Assembly: GCA_009746045.1 (NCBI GenBank)
Contig: RPFO01000127.1
Span: 1,700,511-1,764,510, forward strand
DNA: 64,000 nt
Origin: Mesostigma viride
Lineage: Eukaryota; Streptophyta; Mesostigmatophyceae; Mesostigmatales; Mesostigmataceae
Direction of reading: 5' to 3'
Part shown: positions 45,411 through 57,585 of the stretch, piece after piece
Position numbering within the stretch: the first letter of the stretch is position 1
Layout: every line of letters starts with the position of its first letter
Translations under genes and position numbers: made by a program
The notes under the pieces: generated by a model
Databases searched by the model: none
Seen by the model: the letters and a program-made list of their open reading frames with translations, nothing else
Told to the model about the DNA's origin: nothing

Positions 45411-45990
45411 AAAAATTAAATTAAATTATAACATGCCTCCGTGGGGAGGTCATGTAGCACATATTCCATGATGGATGGGGTGGAGGAAGCCGCGTGATCG
45501 AACTATCCTAACTCTAAGCTATCTAGAAAATCCTAACGACACTACCCATCAAAACGCCTCCTCTGCTTGGGGGGAGGTGGCTTGCCCACAGGGTCGGGCG
45601 TGTGCGCCTTGACAATCTTCTTCCACCGCGTCTTGTCCTGCATGGCAGTCCAAAGACGGGAGAGAGAGTGGATGCGGTGCTCAAACTGGGCTGGGACCAC
45701 TAGGTCGTCCAGCAACATCTGGATGTAGGTCGTGACAGGTTTCCCTACCCTTTTGGGAATGCCCTCGGGGCCAGGCCAGGTCAAAATGTGTCGCCCTGGC
45801 TGGCCAAGCCCGGCGCTGGGGGCCGGCCAGGCCAAGGGCGGTGTCGACCTGGCTGGTGCGAGCAAGGTCACAACGGTCCGAGCCCCGCCAAAATGTAGCC
45901 TCGTAAGAAGGACCCGAAAAGTGGCGCGAAATGCGATTTTTGGTGTGTGCGTGCACGACGGTGACCGAATTTCCACCGATAGGCATGGCG
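45411..45990 (-). pseudogene. LINE ORF2 C-terminal fragment with 3' end
   Basis: Minus strand: two frames spanning LARTSQVDTALGLAG and then PGRHILTWPGPEGIPKRVGK, LLDDLVVPAQFEHRIHSLSR, LWTAMQDKTRWKKIVKAHTP and PPPPKQRRRFDG stop (45542). The 3' UTR ends in stem-loop CCTCC-CCAC-GGAGG (45449-45436) and a TTATAATTTAATTTAATTTT tail at 45411. This is an end-to-end contact with the preceding + strand LINE, so this copy probably inserted into that element's 3' end. Confidence 0.8.
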
Positions 45991-46433
45991 GCCTGGCAGG
46001 CTACCGTGAGCGAATAAAAATGCAGTATAGAGGCTGGAAATTTTAGTGTATGCTCCTACGGTCATATATTACTTGCCATTATTTTTTTTCGCCTCAAATT
46101 CTGCGGAATCCTTCGGCATTTTGGCGTCATTCACAGGTGGGTGCCTGTTTTGTCGCCGATTTTCTCTCGACCCCATCAACCTGCAGCAAAAAATTTTCCC
46201 GATGAAAGTGGCCCCGACCTCTGGTTTTTTACCCTAATCGACGCATTTTTTGTTTTAAAGGCCTTGACCGAAGCACTTTTTTCATTACCGCTTCAGTTTG
46301 CTTTAAATTAGCTGCCGCGATTTTTTATCCCATTTCAAGGCTGGGCCAGGCGTCGCATACCCGTAATTCGTTTTTAATTGTTTTTGTGCCAAATATCGTG
46401 TCTTTTGCAGGCGTTCTTGGCATCAAAGACGCC

Positions 46434-46556
46434 ATGGCTTCAGGGGCTAAAACGGACCTCCGCACATGCGTTTCCTGCGGCGAGCATGCCAATGCCGCCA
46501 GCAATTTTTGCGCGTCTGTGACACGGACATGCGATGCGAGACCGTTGTCGACGTGA
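46434..46556 (+). CDS. tentative small exon with Cys motif
   Basis: Short frame MASGAKTDLRTCVSCGEHAN followed by AASNFC, placed just after TCTTTTGCAG|GCGTTC. C-x2-C...C spacing is zinc-ribbon-like but the last Cys pair is incomplete. It could be the start of a gene whose later exon lies beyond the tetranucleotide block (51319-51484). Weak evidence. Confidence 0.25.
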   Translation: MASGAKTDLRTCVSCGEHANAASNFCASVTRTCDARPLST

Positions 46557-46844
46557 CGGAGTGGTATGTGCACATTCAGGCGCAAATTTTTTCGCTGTTG
46601 AAACCCCGGCCGGTAGCAGACAAGTATTTCACCGTATCCCCTTTCCCCGAGTCTCTCTTTTCCGTCATGTTTGCATCTTACGGAAAGCGCGTATAAAGCA
46701 TCAGTGAGCGACGGTATGATGGCGAGCCGTTTGCTCGCATCAGGGCTGTCCGGCTTATTCTAGAGACAAGCGATATCAAGCAGAATTTGCAGCCGGATGT
46801 GAGGGAGGGGCCCTGCTGGGGTGGGAATAAACTGCTGTGAGTGA

Positions 46845-47447
46845 CCTACCCTCCCTCCCTCCCTCCCTCCCTCCCTGCCTCCTCCTCCCTCCCTCCCTCC
46901 CTCCTCCCTCCCTCCTCCCTCCTCCCTCCCTCCCTCCCTCCCTCCCTCCTCCCTCCTCCCTCCCTCCCTCCCTCCTCCCTCCCTCCCTCCCTCCTCCCTC
47001 CCTCCCTCCCTCCCTCCCTCCCTCCCTCCCTCCCTCCCTCCCTCCCTCCTCCTCCCTCCCTCCCTCCTCTCCCCCTCCCTCCCTCCCTCCCTCCTCCTCC
47101 CTCCCTCCCTCCCTCCCTCCCTCCCTCCCTCCCTCCCTCCCTCCCTCCCTCCCTCCCTCCCTCCCTCCTCCCTCCCTCCCTCCCTCCCTCCCTCCCTCCC
47201 TCCTCCCTCCCTCCCTCCCTCCCTCCCTCCCTCCCTCCCTCCCTCCCTCCCTCCCTCCCTCCCTCCCTCCTCCCTCCCTCCCTCCCTCCCTCCCTCCCTC
47301 CCTCCCTCCCTCCCTCCCTCCCTCCCTCCCTCCCTCCCTCCCTCCCTCCCTCCCTCCTCCCTCCCTCCCTCCCTCCCTCCCTCCCTCCCTCCCTCCCTCC
47401 TCCCTCCCTCCCTCCCTCCCTCCCTCCCTCCCTCCCTCCCTCCCTCA
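46845..47447. repeat. (CCCT)n array
   Basis: About 600 bp of CCCT with scattered CCT units that mark older duplications (regular CTCCTCC breaks). First part of a 4.4-kb tetranucleotide block; all C/T on the + strand. The giant open frames over it are artefacts. Confidence 0.98.
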
Positions 47448-48440
47448 AAAGCTCGCTCGCTCACTCACCCACCCACCCACCCACCCACCCACCCACCCAG
47501 CCACCCACCCACCCACCCACCCACCCAGCCACCCACCCACCCACCCACCCACCCACCCACCCACCCACCCACCACCCACCCACCCACCCACCCACCCACC
47601 CACCCACCCACCCACCCACCCACCCACCCACCCACCCACCCACCCACCCACCCACCCACCCACCCACCCACCCACCCACCCACCCACCCACCCACCCACC
47701 CACCCACCCACCCACCCACCCACCCACCCACCCACCCACCCACCCACCCACCCACCCACCCACCCACCCACCCACCCACCCACCCACCACCCACCCACCC
47801 ACTCCTGCTCGCTCGCTCACTCACTCTCTCTCTCACTCACTCACTCACTCACTCACCCACCCACCCACCCACCCACCCACCCACCCACCCACCCACCCAC
47901 CCACCACCCACCCACCCACCCACCCACCCACCCACCCACCCACCCACCCACCCACCCACCCACCCACCCACCCACCCACCCACCCACCCACCCACCCACC
48001 CACCCACCCACCCACCCACCCACCCACCCACCTCCCACCCACCCACCCACCCACCCACCCACCCACCCACCCACCACCCACCCACCCACCCACCCACCCA
48101 CCCACCCACCCACCCACCCACCCACCCACCACCACCCACCCACCCACTCCTGCTCGCTCGCTCACTCACTCTCTCTCTCACTCACTCACTCACTCACTCA
48201 CCCACCCACCCACCCACCCACCCACCCACCCACCCACCACCCACCCACCACCCACCCACCACCCACCCACCACCCACCCACCCACCCACCCACCCACCCA
48301 CCCACCCACCCACCCACCCACCACCCACCCACCACCCACCCACCCACCCACCCACCCACCCACCACCCACCCACCCACCCACCCACCCCCACCCACCCAC
48401 CCACCCACCACCCACCCACCCACCCACCCACTCCTGCTCG
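47448..48440. repeat. (CCCA)n array with repeated CTCGCTCGCTCACTC interludes
   Basis: CCCA units with CCA deletions. A composite interlude (CTCCTGCTCGCTCGCTCACT, then CTCTCTCTCACTCACT) appears at about 47801-47855 and 48145-48199 and begins again at 48431, so the array has higher-order units of about 344 and 286 bp. Confidence 0.97.
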
Positions 48441-51258
48441 CTCACTCACTCACTCACTCACTCACTCACTCACTCACTCACTCACTCACTCACTCACTCA
48501 CTCACTCACTCACTCACTCACTCACTCACTCACTCACTCACTCACTCACTCACTCACTCACTCACTCACTCACTCACTCACTCACTCACTCACTCACTCA
48601 CTCACTCACTCACTCACTCACTCACTCACTCACTCACTCACTCACTCACTCACTCACTCACTCACTCACTCACTCACTCACTCACTCACTCACTCACTCA
48701 CTCACTCACTCACTCACTCACTCACTCACTCACTCACTCACTCACTCACTCACTCACTCACTCACTCACTCACTCACTCACTCACTCACTCACTCACTCA
48801 CTCACTCACTCACTCACTCACTCACTCACTCACTCACTCACTCACTCACTCACTCACTCACTCACTCACTCACTCACTCACTCACTCACTCACTCACTCA
48901 CTCACTCACTCACTCACTCACTCACTCACTCACTCACTCACTCACTCACTCACTCACTCACTCACTCACTCACTCACTCACTCACTCACTCACTCACTCA
49001 CTCACTCACTCACTCACTCACTCACTCACTCACTCACTCACTCACTCACTCACTCACTCACTCACTCACTCACTCACTCACTCACTCACTCACTCACTCA
49101 CTCACTCACTCACTCACTCACTCACTCACTCACTCACTCACTCACTCACTCACTCACTCACTCACTCACTCACTCACTCACTCACTCACTCACTCACTCA
49201 CTCACTCACTCACTCACTCACTCACTCACTCACTCACTCACTCACTCACTCACTCACTCACTCACTCACTCACTCACTCACTCACTCACTCACTCACTCA
49301 CTCACTCACTCACTCACTCACTCACTCACTCACTCACTCACTCACTCACTCACTCACTCACTCACTCACTCACTCACTCACTCACTCACTCACTCACTCA
49401 CTCACTCACTCACTCACTCACTCACTCACTCACTCACTCACTCACTCACTCACTCACTCACTCACTCACTCACTCACTCACTCACTCACTCACTCACTCA
49501 CTCACTCACTCACTCACTCACTCACTCACTCACTCACTCACTCACTCACTCACTCACTCACTCACTCACTCACTCACTCACTCACTCACTCACTCACTCA
49601 CTCACTCACTCACTCACTCACTCACTCACTCACTCACTCACTCACTCACTCACTCACTCACTCACTCACTCACTCACTCACTCACTCACTCACTCACTCA
49701 CTCACTCACTCACTCACTCACTCACTCACTCACTCACTCACTCACTCACTCACTCACTCACTCACTCACTCACTCACTCACTCACTCACTCACTCACTCA
49801 CTCACTCACTCACTCACTCACTCACTCACTCACTCACTCACTCACTCACTCACTCACTCACTCACTCACTCACTCACTCACTCACTCACTCACTCACTCA
49901 CTCACTCACTCACTCACTCACTCACTCACTCACTCACTCACTCACTCACTCACTCACTCACTCACTCACTCACTCACTCACTCACTCACTCACTCACTCA
50001 CTCACTCACTCACTCACTCACTCACTCACTCACTCACTCACTCACTCACTCACTCACTCACTCACTCACTCACTCACTCACTCACTCACTCACTCACTCA
50101 CTCACTCACTCACTCACTCACTCACTCACTCACTCACTCACTCACTCACTCACTCACTCACTCACTCACTCACTCACTCACTCACTCACTCACTCACTCA
50201 CTCACTCACTCACTCACTCACTCACTCACTCACTCACTCACTCACTCACTCACTCACTCACTCACTCACTCACTCACTCACTCACTCACTCACTCACTCA
50301 CTCACTCACTCACTCACTCACTCACTCACTCACTCACTCACTCACTCACTCACTCACTCACTCACTCACTCACTCACTCACTCACTCACTCACTCACTCA
50401 CTCACTCACTCACTCACTCACTCACTCACTCACTCACTCACTCACTCACTCACTCACTCACTCACTCACTCACTCACTCACTCACTCACTCACTCACTCA
50501 CTCACTCACTCACTCACTCACTCACTCACTCACTCACTCACTCACTCACTCACTCACTCACTCACTCACTCACTCACTCACTCACTCACTCACTCACTCA
50601 CTCACTCACTCACTCACTCACTCACTCACTCACTCACTCACTCACTCACTCACTCACTCACTCACTCACTCACTCACTCACTCACTCACTCACTCACTCA
50701 CTCACTCACTCACTCACTCACTCACTCACTCACTCACTCACTCACTCACTCACTCACTCACTCACTCACTCACTCACTCACTCACTCACTCACTCACTCA
50801 CTCACTCACTCACTCACTCACTCACTCACTCACTCACTCACTCACTCACTCACTCACTCACTCACTCACTCACTCACTCACTCACTCACTCACTCACTCA
50901 CTCACTCACTCACTCACTCACTCACTCACTCACTCACTCACTCACTCACTCACTCACTCACTCACTCACTCACTCACTCACTCACTCACTCACTCACTCA
51001 CTCACTCACTCACTCACTCACTCACTCACTCACTCACTCACTCACTCACTCACTCACTCACTCACTCACTCACTCACTCACTCACTCACTCACTCACTCA
51101 CTCACTCACTCACTCACTCACTCACTCACTCACTCACTCACTCACTCACTCACTCACTCACTCACTCACTCACTCACTCACTCACTCACTCACTCACTCA
51201 CTCACTCACTCACTCACTCACTCACTCACTCACTCACTCACTCACTCACTCACTCACT
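48441..51258. repeat. (ACTC)n array, 2.8 kb without a visible interruption
   Basis: About 704 identical CTCA units. I saw no substitution or indel along the whole tract. It grows out of the third copy of the interlude described for 47448-48440. True length may differ because such tracts are collapsed or extended by assemblers. Confidence 0.98.
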
Positions 51259-51318
51259 TGCACATGCACCACATGCGCAAGGAGGACACCAAGCGCTGCA
51301 CCAACCACTGTTCAATTA

Positions 51319-51484
51319 GCTGGGCTGTGATGCCAATGGCAAGGGTACGGGGGTGTCCATGTTGGTGCAGGACATGAAGGCTGACAAGTTCAGGCAGAAA
51401 TTGTGCAGGGAGGTGCCACTACCTCCTCGCGATACCGAGATGAGGGCGCGCAAACGCATCAACGCCGTGCCGCCTGTGGAGTAA
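51319..51484 (+). CDS. tentative terminal exon
   Basis: After TTCAATTAG|CTG the frame reads GCDANGKGTGVSMLVQDMKA, DKFRQKLCREVPLPPRDTEM, RARKRINAVPPVE stop. The composition (charged, with Lys/Arg/Glu, and ending naturally) looks coding. Upstream exons would have to lie left of the 4.4-kb simple repeat, for example near 46434. No family recognised. Confidence 0.3.
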
Positions 51485-51844
51485 TTGTCAGCTACAATAC
51501 TTGGCATGCTGTGGGTGTACATGTAAAATGACCTTTCTAGCCCATTCGACAGCTGCCAATATGATTTTCAGCAAGCCCCTCCGTATTATGGAGATTGCGT
51601 GAGCATCCACATGGCCACATGTGCATATTGTCAGCTGTGCCCAGCCAGTGTTTATATCGATGAACTTTTGTGTGTGGCTCCTGGAGGTTGTGTTTTATCA
51701 CTTGTGAATGGTTTTCATGCTTTAATGAGTAATATAATTTGGAGCTGACCATGTATTCCACAATGGCAGTTTCGCATCCATGGGTATATAGTAAGCATTT
51801 GCAGTGGAAACTGGCAGGTATGGCGTTGATAACTCTACCAAATA

Positions 51845-52345
51845 GAATATGATGGGCCTGAGTTTTTGTGGAATGTCTAAAATAATGATGGCAAAGGTGC
51901 ATGCAAGTTTCCAGCCTCAACAGAGCACATCTTGTATGGAAACTGCAATGAAATGTGTTGAAAATTCCGAAATAGGTGCATTTTTGGTAACATTTGTGAC
52001 CAAACGGACATCAAACAAACCATGATGGGCCAGAATTTTTGTTGAATGTCTAAAATAATGATGGCAAAGGTGCATGCAAGTTTCCAGCCTCAACAGAGCA
52101 CATCTTCTATGGAAACTGCCATGAAATGTGATGAAAAATACGAAAAACGTGCATTTTTTGTAACATTTGTGAGCAAACTGACATCAAATACCATATGATG
52201 GACCTGAATTTTTGTGGGATGTCTAGAATAATGATGTTTGAGATGCCTGCAAGTTTCCAGCCTCAACGGAGCACATCTTGTATGGAAACTGCCATGAAAT
52301 GTGATGAAAAATACGAAAAACGCACATTTTTGCTAGCATTTGGTG
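51845..52345. repeat. 173-bp tandem satellite, about 3 copies
   Basis: The phrase GATGGCAAAGGTGCATGCAA/GTTTCCAGCCTCAAC recurs with steps of 173-174 bp (phrase ATGTCTAAAATAATGATG at about 51873, 52046 and, diverged, 52219). AT-rich. Same unit length as the satellite at 7130-7880 and a few shared words (TGCATTTTTTG, TTGCTAGCATTT), perhaps a distant relative. Confidence 0.9.
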
Positions 52346-52689
52346 GCATTTTGTCACCAAATGCGGTTGGATGACCATCAGATCTTGTGTACAGTCATTA
52401 GTCATGAGTATCAACTTACTTGCAAACAGCCAGGTCAAGAACTCTTCATTTGCATATTAGAAGGTATTTGTTTATATTAAAATCCTGAAAAATGCTAAAA
52501 ATAGACATGCCAAAAATAGGTCAGCTGAGGTCCGGTAGGTCCGGAAAGTTGCAATCCTTCTACTAGTGTCCTGAAGATGCTACCTACCAAGATCTAGCAT
52601 GTTTCGACTATAATTGCGTCGTGCAGGAGTAATAAGGCTATTTTTTGGCACTTTCAGACCGTTGTGGTGTCCTACAAATGCTATCCTAC

Positions 52690-53390
52690 GCTGCCTAATC
52701 TCGTCCGAAATACGAGGCATGCCATGATACAAAGATTCTGATGACGGACGCTCGGAAAAACCTACGGACCTGTCGGAGCATCCTGTAAACCGTGCCGTCT
52801 AGCCTAGCTGCCAGTTTGGGTGGGACGGTCCACGCCTCGGCGCCATACGTGAGCACCGTGAGGACGAGGACCTTGAAGAGCATGCGCTTGCGGTGCTCGC
52901 CCACTGCCCAGGCCCTTCGAGCGCCAGTAGGGTTTGAGCGAACGGAGCTTGGCCCAGGCAAGGCCGATGCGGGTGTCCACATCGTCGGCAGTGTCAGGAA
53001 TTAGCCAACTCCCCAACAGCTTGAAGCGGTCGCGGAACGGGACCTCCGTCCCGTCGAGCAGGCGCGGCAGCGGTGGTGTATTGGAGGCCCCAATCACCAT
53101 CGCCTCAGTTTTGACACTAATCTCCAACCCCACCGCCCGCGCCTCCACCTGGGCCCAGACAGTCCAGCCAGGTCTGAATGTGCTCGGGGCTCTCGATGAG
53201 GGTGGTGTCATCCGCATAAATCAGGTCAGCAAGGCGGTAACCAGGTCTAACCCCGCCGTGCTCTTTCACGTTAAGGATGTCCAAGCCTGGCTCGAACCCC
53301 TTAAGAGCAGTAAAGCGCGCACGTGCCCGGCGCATGACGTGATCCACGACAATAATGAACAGGTATGGGGACAAGACACAACCTCTCTGG
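52690..53390 (-). pseudogene. LINE reverse transcriptase fragment, frameshifted
   Basis: Minus strand from 53390: RGCVLSPYLFIIVVDHVMRR (RT motif with L-S-P-x-L-F) and LADLIYADDTTLIESPEHIQ (catalytic YADD) in one frame; then VGLEISVKTEAMVIGASNTP and FKLLGSWLIPDTADDVDTRI in a second; then LFKVLVLTVLTYGAEAWTVP in a third. So it carries at least two frameshifts and is dead. The 5' part of ORF2 is missing. It is the same clade as the fragment at 55598-56506. Confidence 0.85.
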
Positions 53391-53394
53391 GCGA

Positions 53395-53448
53395 TGTGCT
53401 ACATATACTCCCAACGGAGTTATGTTCCTAATTAATTATTTAATTAAT
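53395..53448 (+). mobile_element. LINE 3' terminus
   Basis: TGCTACATATACTCCCAACG, GAGTTATGTT and a TAATTAAT-rich tail. Only the last ~50 bp of an element, facing away from the RT fragment on its left. Confidence 0.7.
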
Positions 53449-54189
53449 GCCCGCGTTCACGTGTCTATTAATTAATTAATGACCGCGTTTACGTGTGTGG
53501 CTTACGCGCGCGCAAACAGCCTACTATGCCATATCATACAATGAGGCAATATTATTGACCACAATTGACTGCATGCCAAACATGCTGGAATACAAATATG
53601 ACGCCACCTTGCACTCACTCACCGGTATCCCGCCAAGAAATGCCACAAAATGTGCAATATAATGGCTAAAACACCTCCTTGAGCAGGCATGGAAAGCTGT
53701 TCCGATTACCACTAATGTATCCACCATGAGACATGAATAAATGTACGAGTTTCCATGCAAATAACACGGAAACGAATTGCCGTACCTGCCTCGATCATGA
53801 CCTGGCCGGGTTCCGCTGGCCGATATCCTCATATGTCACGGATACTAATGCTAGTGGCAGAGGCGGCCTTAGCCGCTGTATCGATGCATCCATCATCATT
53901 ACCATGTTGATTATCTATGCAAAGATGACGTCTAACGCGTCGACATTCCCAGCAGATGCTGCAGCGGGTCACTTCCGTAAAACAATGGAAGGCCCAGGCA
54001 AATGAACTTACCACGGCCGGCTTTATTTCCTACCCAGGCGCGCGAGACAGCCAGCCAGCCATGGATGGCTTGACTGCGGATTGCGCCGGCCTGAACGATA
54101 TCATTTCAGAAATGACGGGAAATGGCCGCAGATCGAAGCCGCTTAGGATGTTTTCACGGTTTCCTTGTTTGAACACAACATTTCCTCCC

Positions 54190-54488
54190 TCTCTTTTGCT
54201 TGGACTGCTATGCAGAACAAGCAGAGCTAGCTAGGTGGAAGACCATTGTCCAGGCTAGCACATGCCAGCCCCTGTACGTGGGCATGCAAGCCCCCCCCCA
54301 GGAGGAAGGGGCGCTTTGCCGAGTAGTTAGGATTTCGATCTAGCTAGAGTAGTTAGGATTTTCTAGATTAGCTTAGAGTTAGCTTAGCTAGGTTCCGCGG
54401 CTTCGCTCACCTCCATTCATCAGCAGAGGAATGTACGTGCTACATGATCTCCCAACGGGGTCATGTTATAATTTAATTTAATTTTTAA
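54190..54488 (+). pseudogene. LINE ORF2 tail remnant with 3' end
   Basis: Decayed ORF2 end (GCTTGGACTGCTATGCAGAA; then KTIVQA-like and a RRKGRFAE stop at about 54323), 3' UTR with TTAGGATTTTCTAGATTAGC, stem-loop CTCC-CAAC-GGGG (54449-54460) and an ATTTA tail to 54488. Sister of the remnant at 19911-20262. Confidence 0.7.
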
Positions 54489-54489
54489 T

Positions 54490-55545
54490 GACTGTAGTGC
54501 ATGGCTAACACTCTGCTGCGAAGCCATGCCCTAGCCTTTGTATAGCCATGATGATCTTCCCCCCTATGTGTGCGCCTTTAGGTAGGTGCTAGAATACATA
54601 CATGTGCGCAGGTGCACTTTGTGCACCCAGAGCAGGTGTAGTTTACACCCTACCCTTGTGCACAGGAAGTTATAGCCCAGAGTTTATTAAAAGCCATATG
54701 CCCCTTTTTTTTCCGAGAAGCTTATGCGTGCGTTTGAGAGAGAAATCCTTGGTCGCATGGGCCTTACTGGTGAGATCGACCTGGTCGCCCACCGCCTTCC
54801 CCGCGCGCGGGGTAAGGCAGGGGCGCCCCCGCTCCTTCTCACCTTTAAGACCCCGGCGGACAAGATTTCTTTTCTCAGACGCCGCAAGCGGCTCGAGAAG
54901 ACTCTCTTCACCATTGACGACGACTTGACCCTGGCGCAGCAACAACGGCGACGGGAGCTATGGCCGACCTACCTCCAGCTCCGGTAGACCAAGGCGGGGC
55001 AGCCGGTGTACTGGAAGGGGGCGGCCATCTACGTCGGCCACAAGCCCTGGCAGGCGACCCCCGCGGCCCCCGCGACTCCAGACGCCCCAGCTTAGGGGAA
55101 TACAGCAGTAGTAGTGTAGAATAGATAGACCGTGGCCATGTACATGTACGCCTCCTACAGGCACTATACCAGCTGAGCCCCGAGCATTATTTAAACATGT
55201 ACATGATCAGAATGTACATGTGTGCCTATGATGAGCCACACTCCAGATGATGCCTAGTTATGCTGTGCCCATGCAGAGAGCTGCTCTCTGCTGAGATGCC
55301 ACGCTCTAGTTTTTGTATAGCCATGATGATCTTCCCCGGCCCTCACAGGCATGCTCCCCCCTTACCCGGGGCATAGCGTGATAGACCATGATGGTGCAGG
55401 TGCCCTGGTGCACCTAGAGCAGCTAGGGGTAGCTTACATTCCCACCCTTGCGTGAAGTAGCCTAGAATGTATTAAAAGCCATATGCCCCTTCTCAGGGCT
55501 ATGTGCTACATCTACTCCCAACGGAGTGATGTACTGATAATTAAT
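54490..55545 (+). mobile_element. ORF1-only LINE copies: 3' UTR piece joined to truncated ORF1
   Basis: 54490-54711 is a diverged ORF1-type 3' UTR (CTCTGCTGCGAAGCCATGCC). At 54712 it joins an ORF1 3' part (MRAFEREILGRMGLTGEIDL, FLRRRKRLEKTLFTIDDDLT, RRRELWPTYLQLR) with an in-frame TAG at 54985 where the other copies have CAG or GAG. Then come the ORF1 end at 55095, 3' UTR, stem-loop CTCC-CAAC-GGAG (55515-55526) and a short AT tail. ORF2 absent. Confidence 0.8.
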
Positions 55546-55597
55546 ATGCCCCTTCTCAGGGATATTCTGATTTGGCACGCCGCAAAGGTGAAAATCC

Positions 55598-56506
55598 CTC
55601 ATTTATGCCGACGACATCACGCTCATCGAGAAGCCGGAGTCTGCCCAACTTTGGCTGGACTGCCTGGCGCTCGAGGCTCGGGCGGTTGGTCTAGAAATCA
55701 GCCCCAAAACGGAGGCCCTGGCCCTCGGCATGGCAGGGCCCCCACCCACACTCCGCCTCTTAGACGATGCGGAGGTCAACTACCCTCCTTCAGGCCGCTT
55801 CAAGCTGCTCGGCAGTTGGCTTCCCGACTGCGAGGACGACATGACGACACGGATCGGCATGGCGTGGGCGCACCTCCATGACCACCGCCGCTGGTGGAGC
55901 AACCCCGCCCTACCCCGGATCGTCAAGCGTGACCTCTTCAAGGTCGTCATTCTGACGATCCTGACCTACGGCGCCGAGACGTGGGCACTGACGCAGGAGC
56001 TGGAGCAACGACTCGACGGCGCCGTCACCAAGATGCTGCGCCAGGCCCTTAACATCCCCTTCGGTTTGCACATTAGTAATGAGGATTTGTACGCTGATTT
56101 GCCCTATGTTTCCCACATTATTAGGCACAGGCGCCTGGGCCTAGCCGGGCACCTGGCCCGCACAGATCAGGTAGATACATCAGATAGACTAGCTGGCACC
56201 AAGCCCGCCCAGCCTGGGCGATATGTCCTCACCTGGCGTGCCCCCGGCCGCGCGCGGCAGGGCCGCCACCCGTGGACTTTTCGTGATAGACTCGGCATGG
56301 ACATGTGCTACACTAGACGCGACGGGCTCACCCCCGGGCAGCCTCCTGGTTTGTCTGTAATACGGAGGCAGATGGTGCGCAAGGATAGATGGCAAGTAGT
56401 GATGAAGGAGACCACCCCCAAGCCTGTGGGGGCTCCGCGTGTGACCAAGTATGGCATTCATAGCGATTCGGGCCGCGGTGCCCACACCCCTGTAACTAGG
56501 ACCTAG
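55598..56506 (+). pseudogene. LINE ORF2 fragment, RT motif C to C-terminus
   Basis: Uninterrupted ~302-codon frame: LIYADDITLIEKPESAQLWL (YADD catalytic motif), FKLLGSWLPDCEDDMTTRIG, LFKVVILTILTYGAETWALT, RRLGLAGHLARTDQVDTSDR, GRHPWTFRDRLGMDMCYTRR, stop at 56506. The 5' two thirds (endonuclease, RT motifs A and B) are missing, the usual outcome of incomplete target-primed reverse transcription. The open frame over 300 codons suggests a fairly recent copy. Confidence 0.85.
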
Positions 56507-56609
56507 ATAGCTTATACCATCCATTCCATCCCATGTTCCCCTCCCACTGAGGACTTATGCTCACGTGACGCAGTCACGTGTCTATTGATTAATTTATTGT
56601 GTTAATTAA

Positions 56610-56762
56610 TTAAAGGTGAAAACCATTTGCGTTCAGTGCCGGTCCGCGGAAAACGCGGAAAACGCGATCTGCAAATGAATCCGACCGGAATCGAACTGGC
56701 GACCTCTCGCACCAACTTTCGCTGACTATAGGACGGACGTCTCCGGATCCTAGGGCATCGTT
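56610..56762 (-). mobile_element. candidate tRNA-derived SINE
   Basis: Minus strand: GGATCCG near 56742 and CGGATTC near 56674 can pair over 7 bp as a tRNA acceptor stem (one G-T). Between them GCCAGTTCGATTCCGGT is a T-arm with a B-box-like GTTCGATTCC. No credible anticodon arm is present. A body follows (GCAGATCGCGTTTTCCGCGT... GCACTGAACGCAAA) that recurs at 31319-31380, and then AT-rich sequence. A decayed tRNA pseudogene is the alternative. Confidence 0.4.
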
Positions 56763-56877
56763 AACTTACACCTATAGTCATCCGCAAAAGTTCTCCTTTC
56801 CGGGGAGTGATGCAAGCCTTTCGGTTTTGGTACTAGATAAATCATTCGAGATCTGTGTGTGTAGGAGTACAGGGATA

Positions 56878-56932
56878 TGTACATATACTCCAAACAGAGT
56901 TATGTTCCAATTCAATTCGATTCAACTCAATG
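56878..56932 (+). mobile_element. LINE 3' terminus, diverged
   Basis: TGTACATATACTCCAAACAG, AGTTATGTTCC, then an ATTCA/ATTCG tail. The stem-loop is weakened (CTCC/AGAG). Confidence 0.6.
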
Positions 56933-57585
56933 GCTAACATGCACGTACAGGTGTACAGCACCTCTAGGTCAGCTAGACACTCAAGACCGATCAACTGACT
57001 AGTGCACGTAATTGCACGTAATTGCACAACACGTGAGAAATAATATTATAAATAATACAGTGGGTGGCGCTCTGTTATTTCCCTACCGCAAATATGGCCG
57101 TGATGGATCACCGGTGAGCACAGGCCTGACGCAACTGCAAAACTCTTGTCAATGACAATTTCGGCAAACGAAACAGTTGCGTACTCTACATTCGGGATGG
57201 CAATCAAGGTTTATACAGGGGCGTGACACCTGAAACTAGTGGAGTCTACTAAGACAATAAGCGCACATGGCCGTTATTCTGTACCAGACCTAGGTGGACT
57301 TGGGTGCATGCGGCAGCAACAGAACCTTCAGGCTTTGGAGGAAACATCAGAGGAACAGATGCCATGGATGAGTTGCCGCAGAACGTGTGCACACCCTGCG
57401 GCACCCTGCTTCAACCCAGTTGTCTCACTCAACAAGTCTGCGCCATTGTAGGTGCAGAAAGGGATAGCTACTATTAAACATGGAAAAGCAACATAAAAGC
57501 GGGACCAGAAATGCTACACATAAATAGTGTACACTATATGCCCTTAAAAGCACGTGTCATCGAAGTCCAGAGCCACCCGACTGCT

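Noticed and set aside
46837-51330. Two ~1,490-codon open frames (Pro/Ser, Thr-His-Pro, Thr-His-Ser-Leu repeats)
   Set aside because: Every frame of a stop-free tetranucleotide array is open. No non-repetitive coding sequence is attached, so this is not a protein gene.
56674-56748. Functional tRNA gene on the minus strand
   Set aside because: Acceptor stem and T-arm fit, but no anticodon stem with a U33-anticodon loop can be formed; kept only as a SINE candidate.
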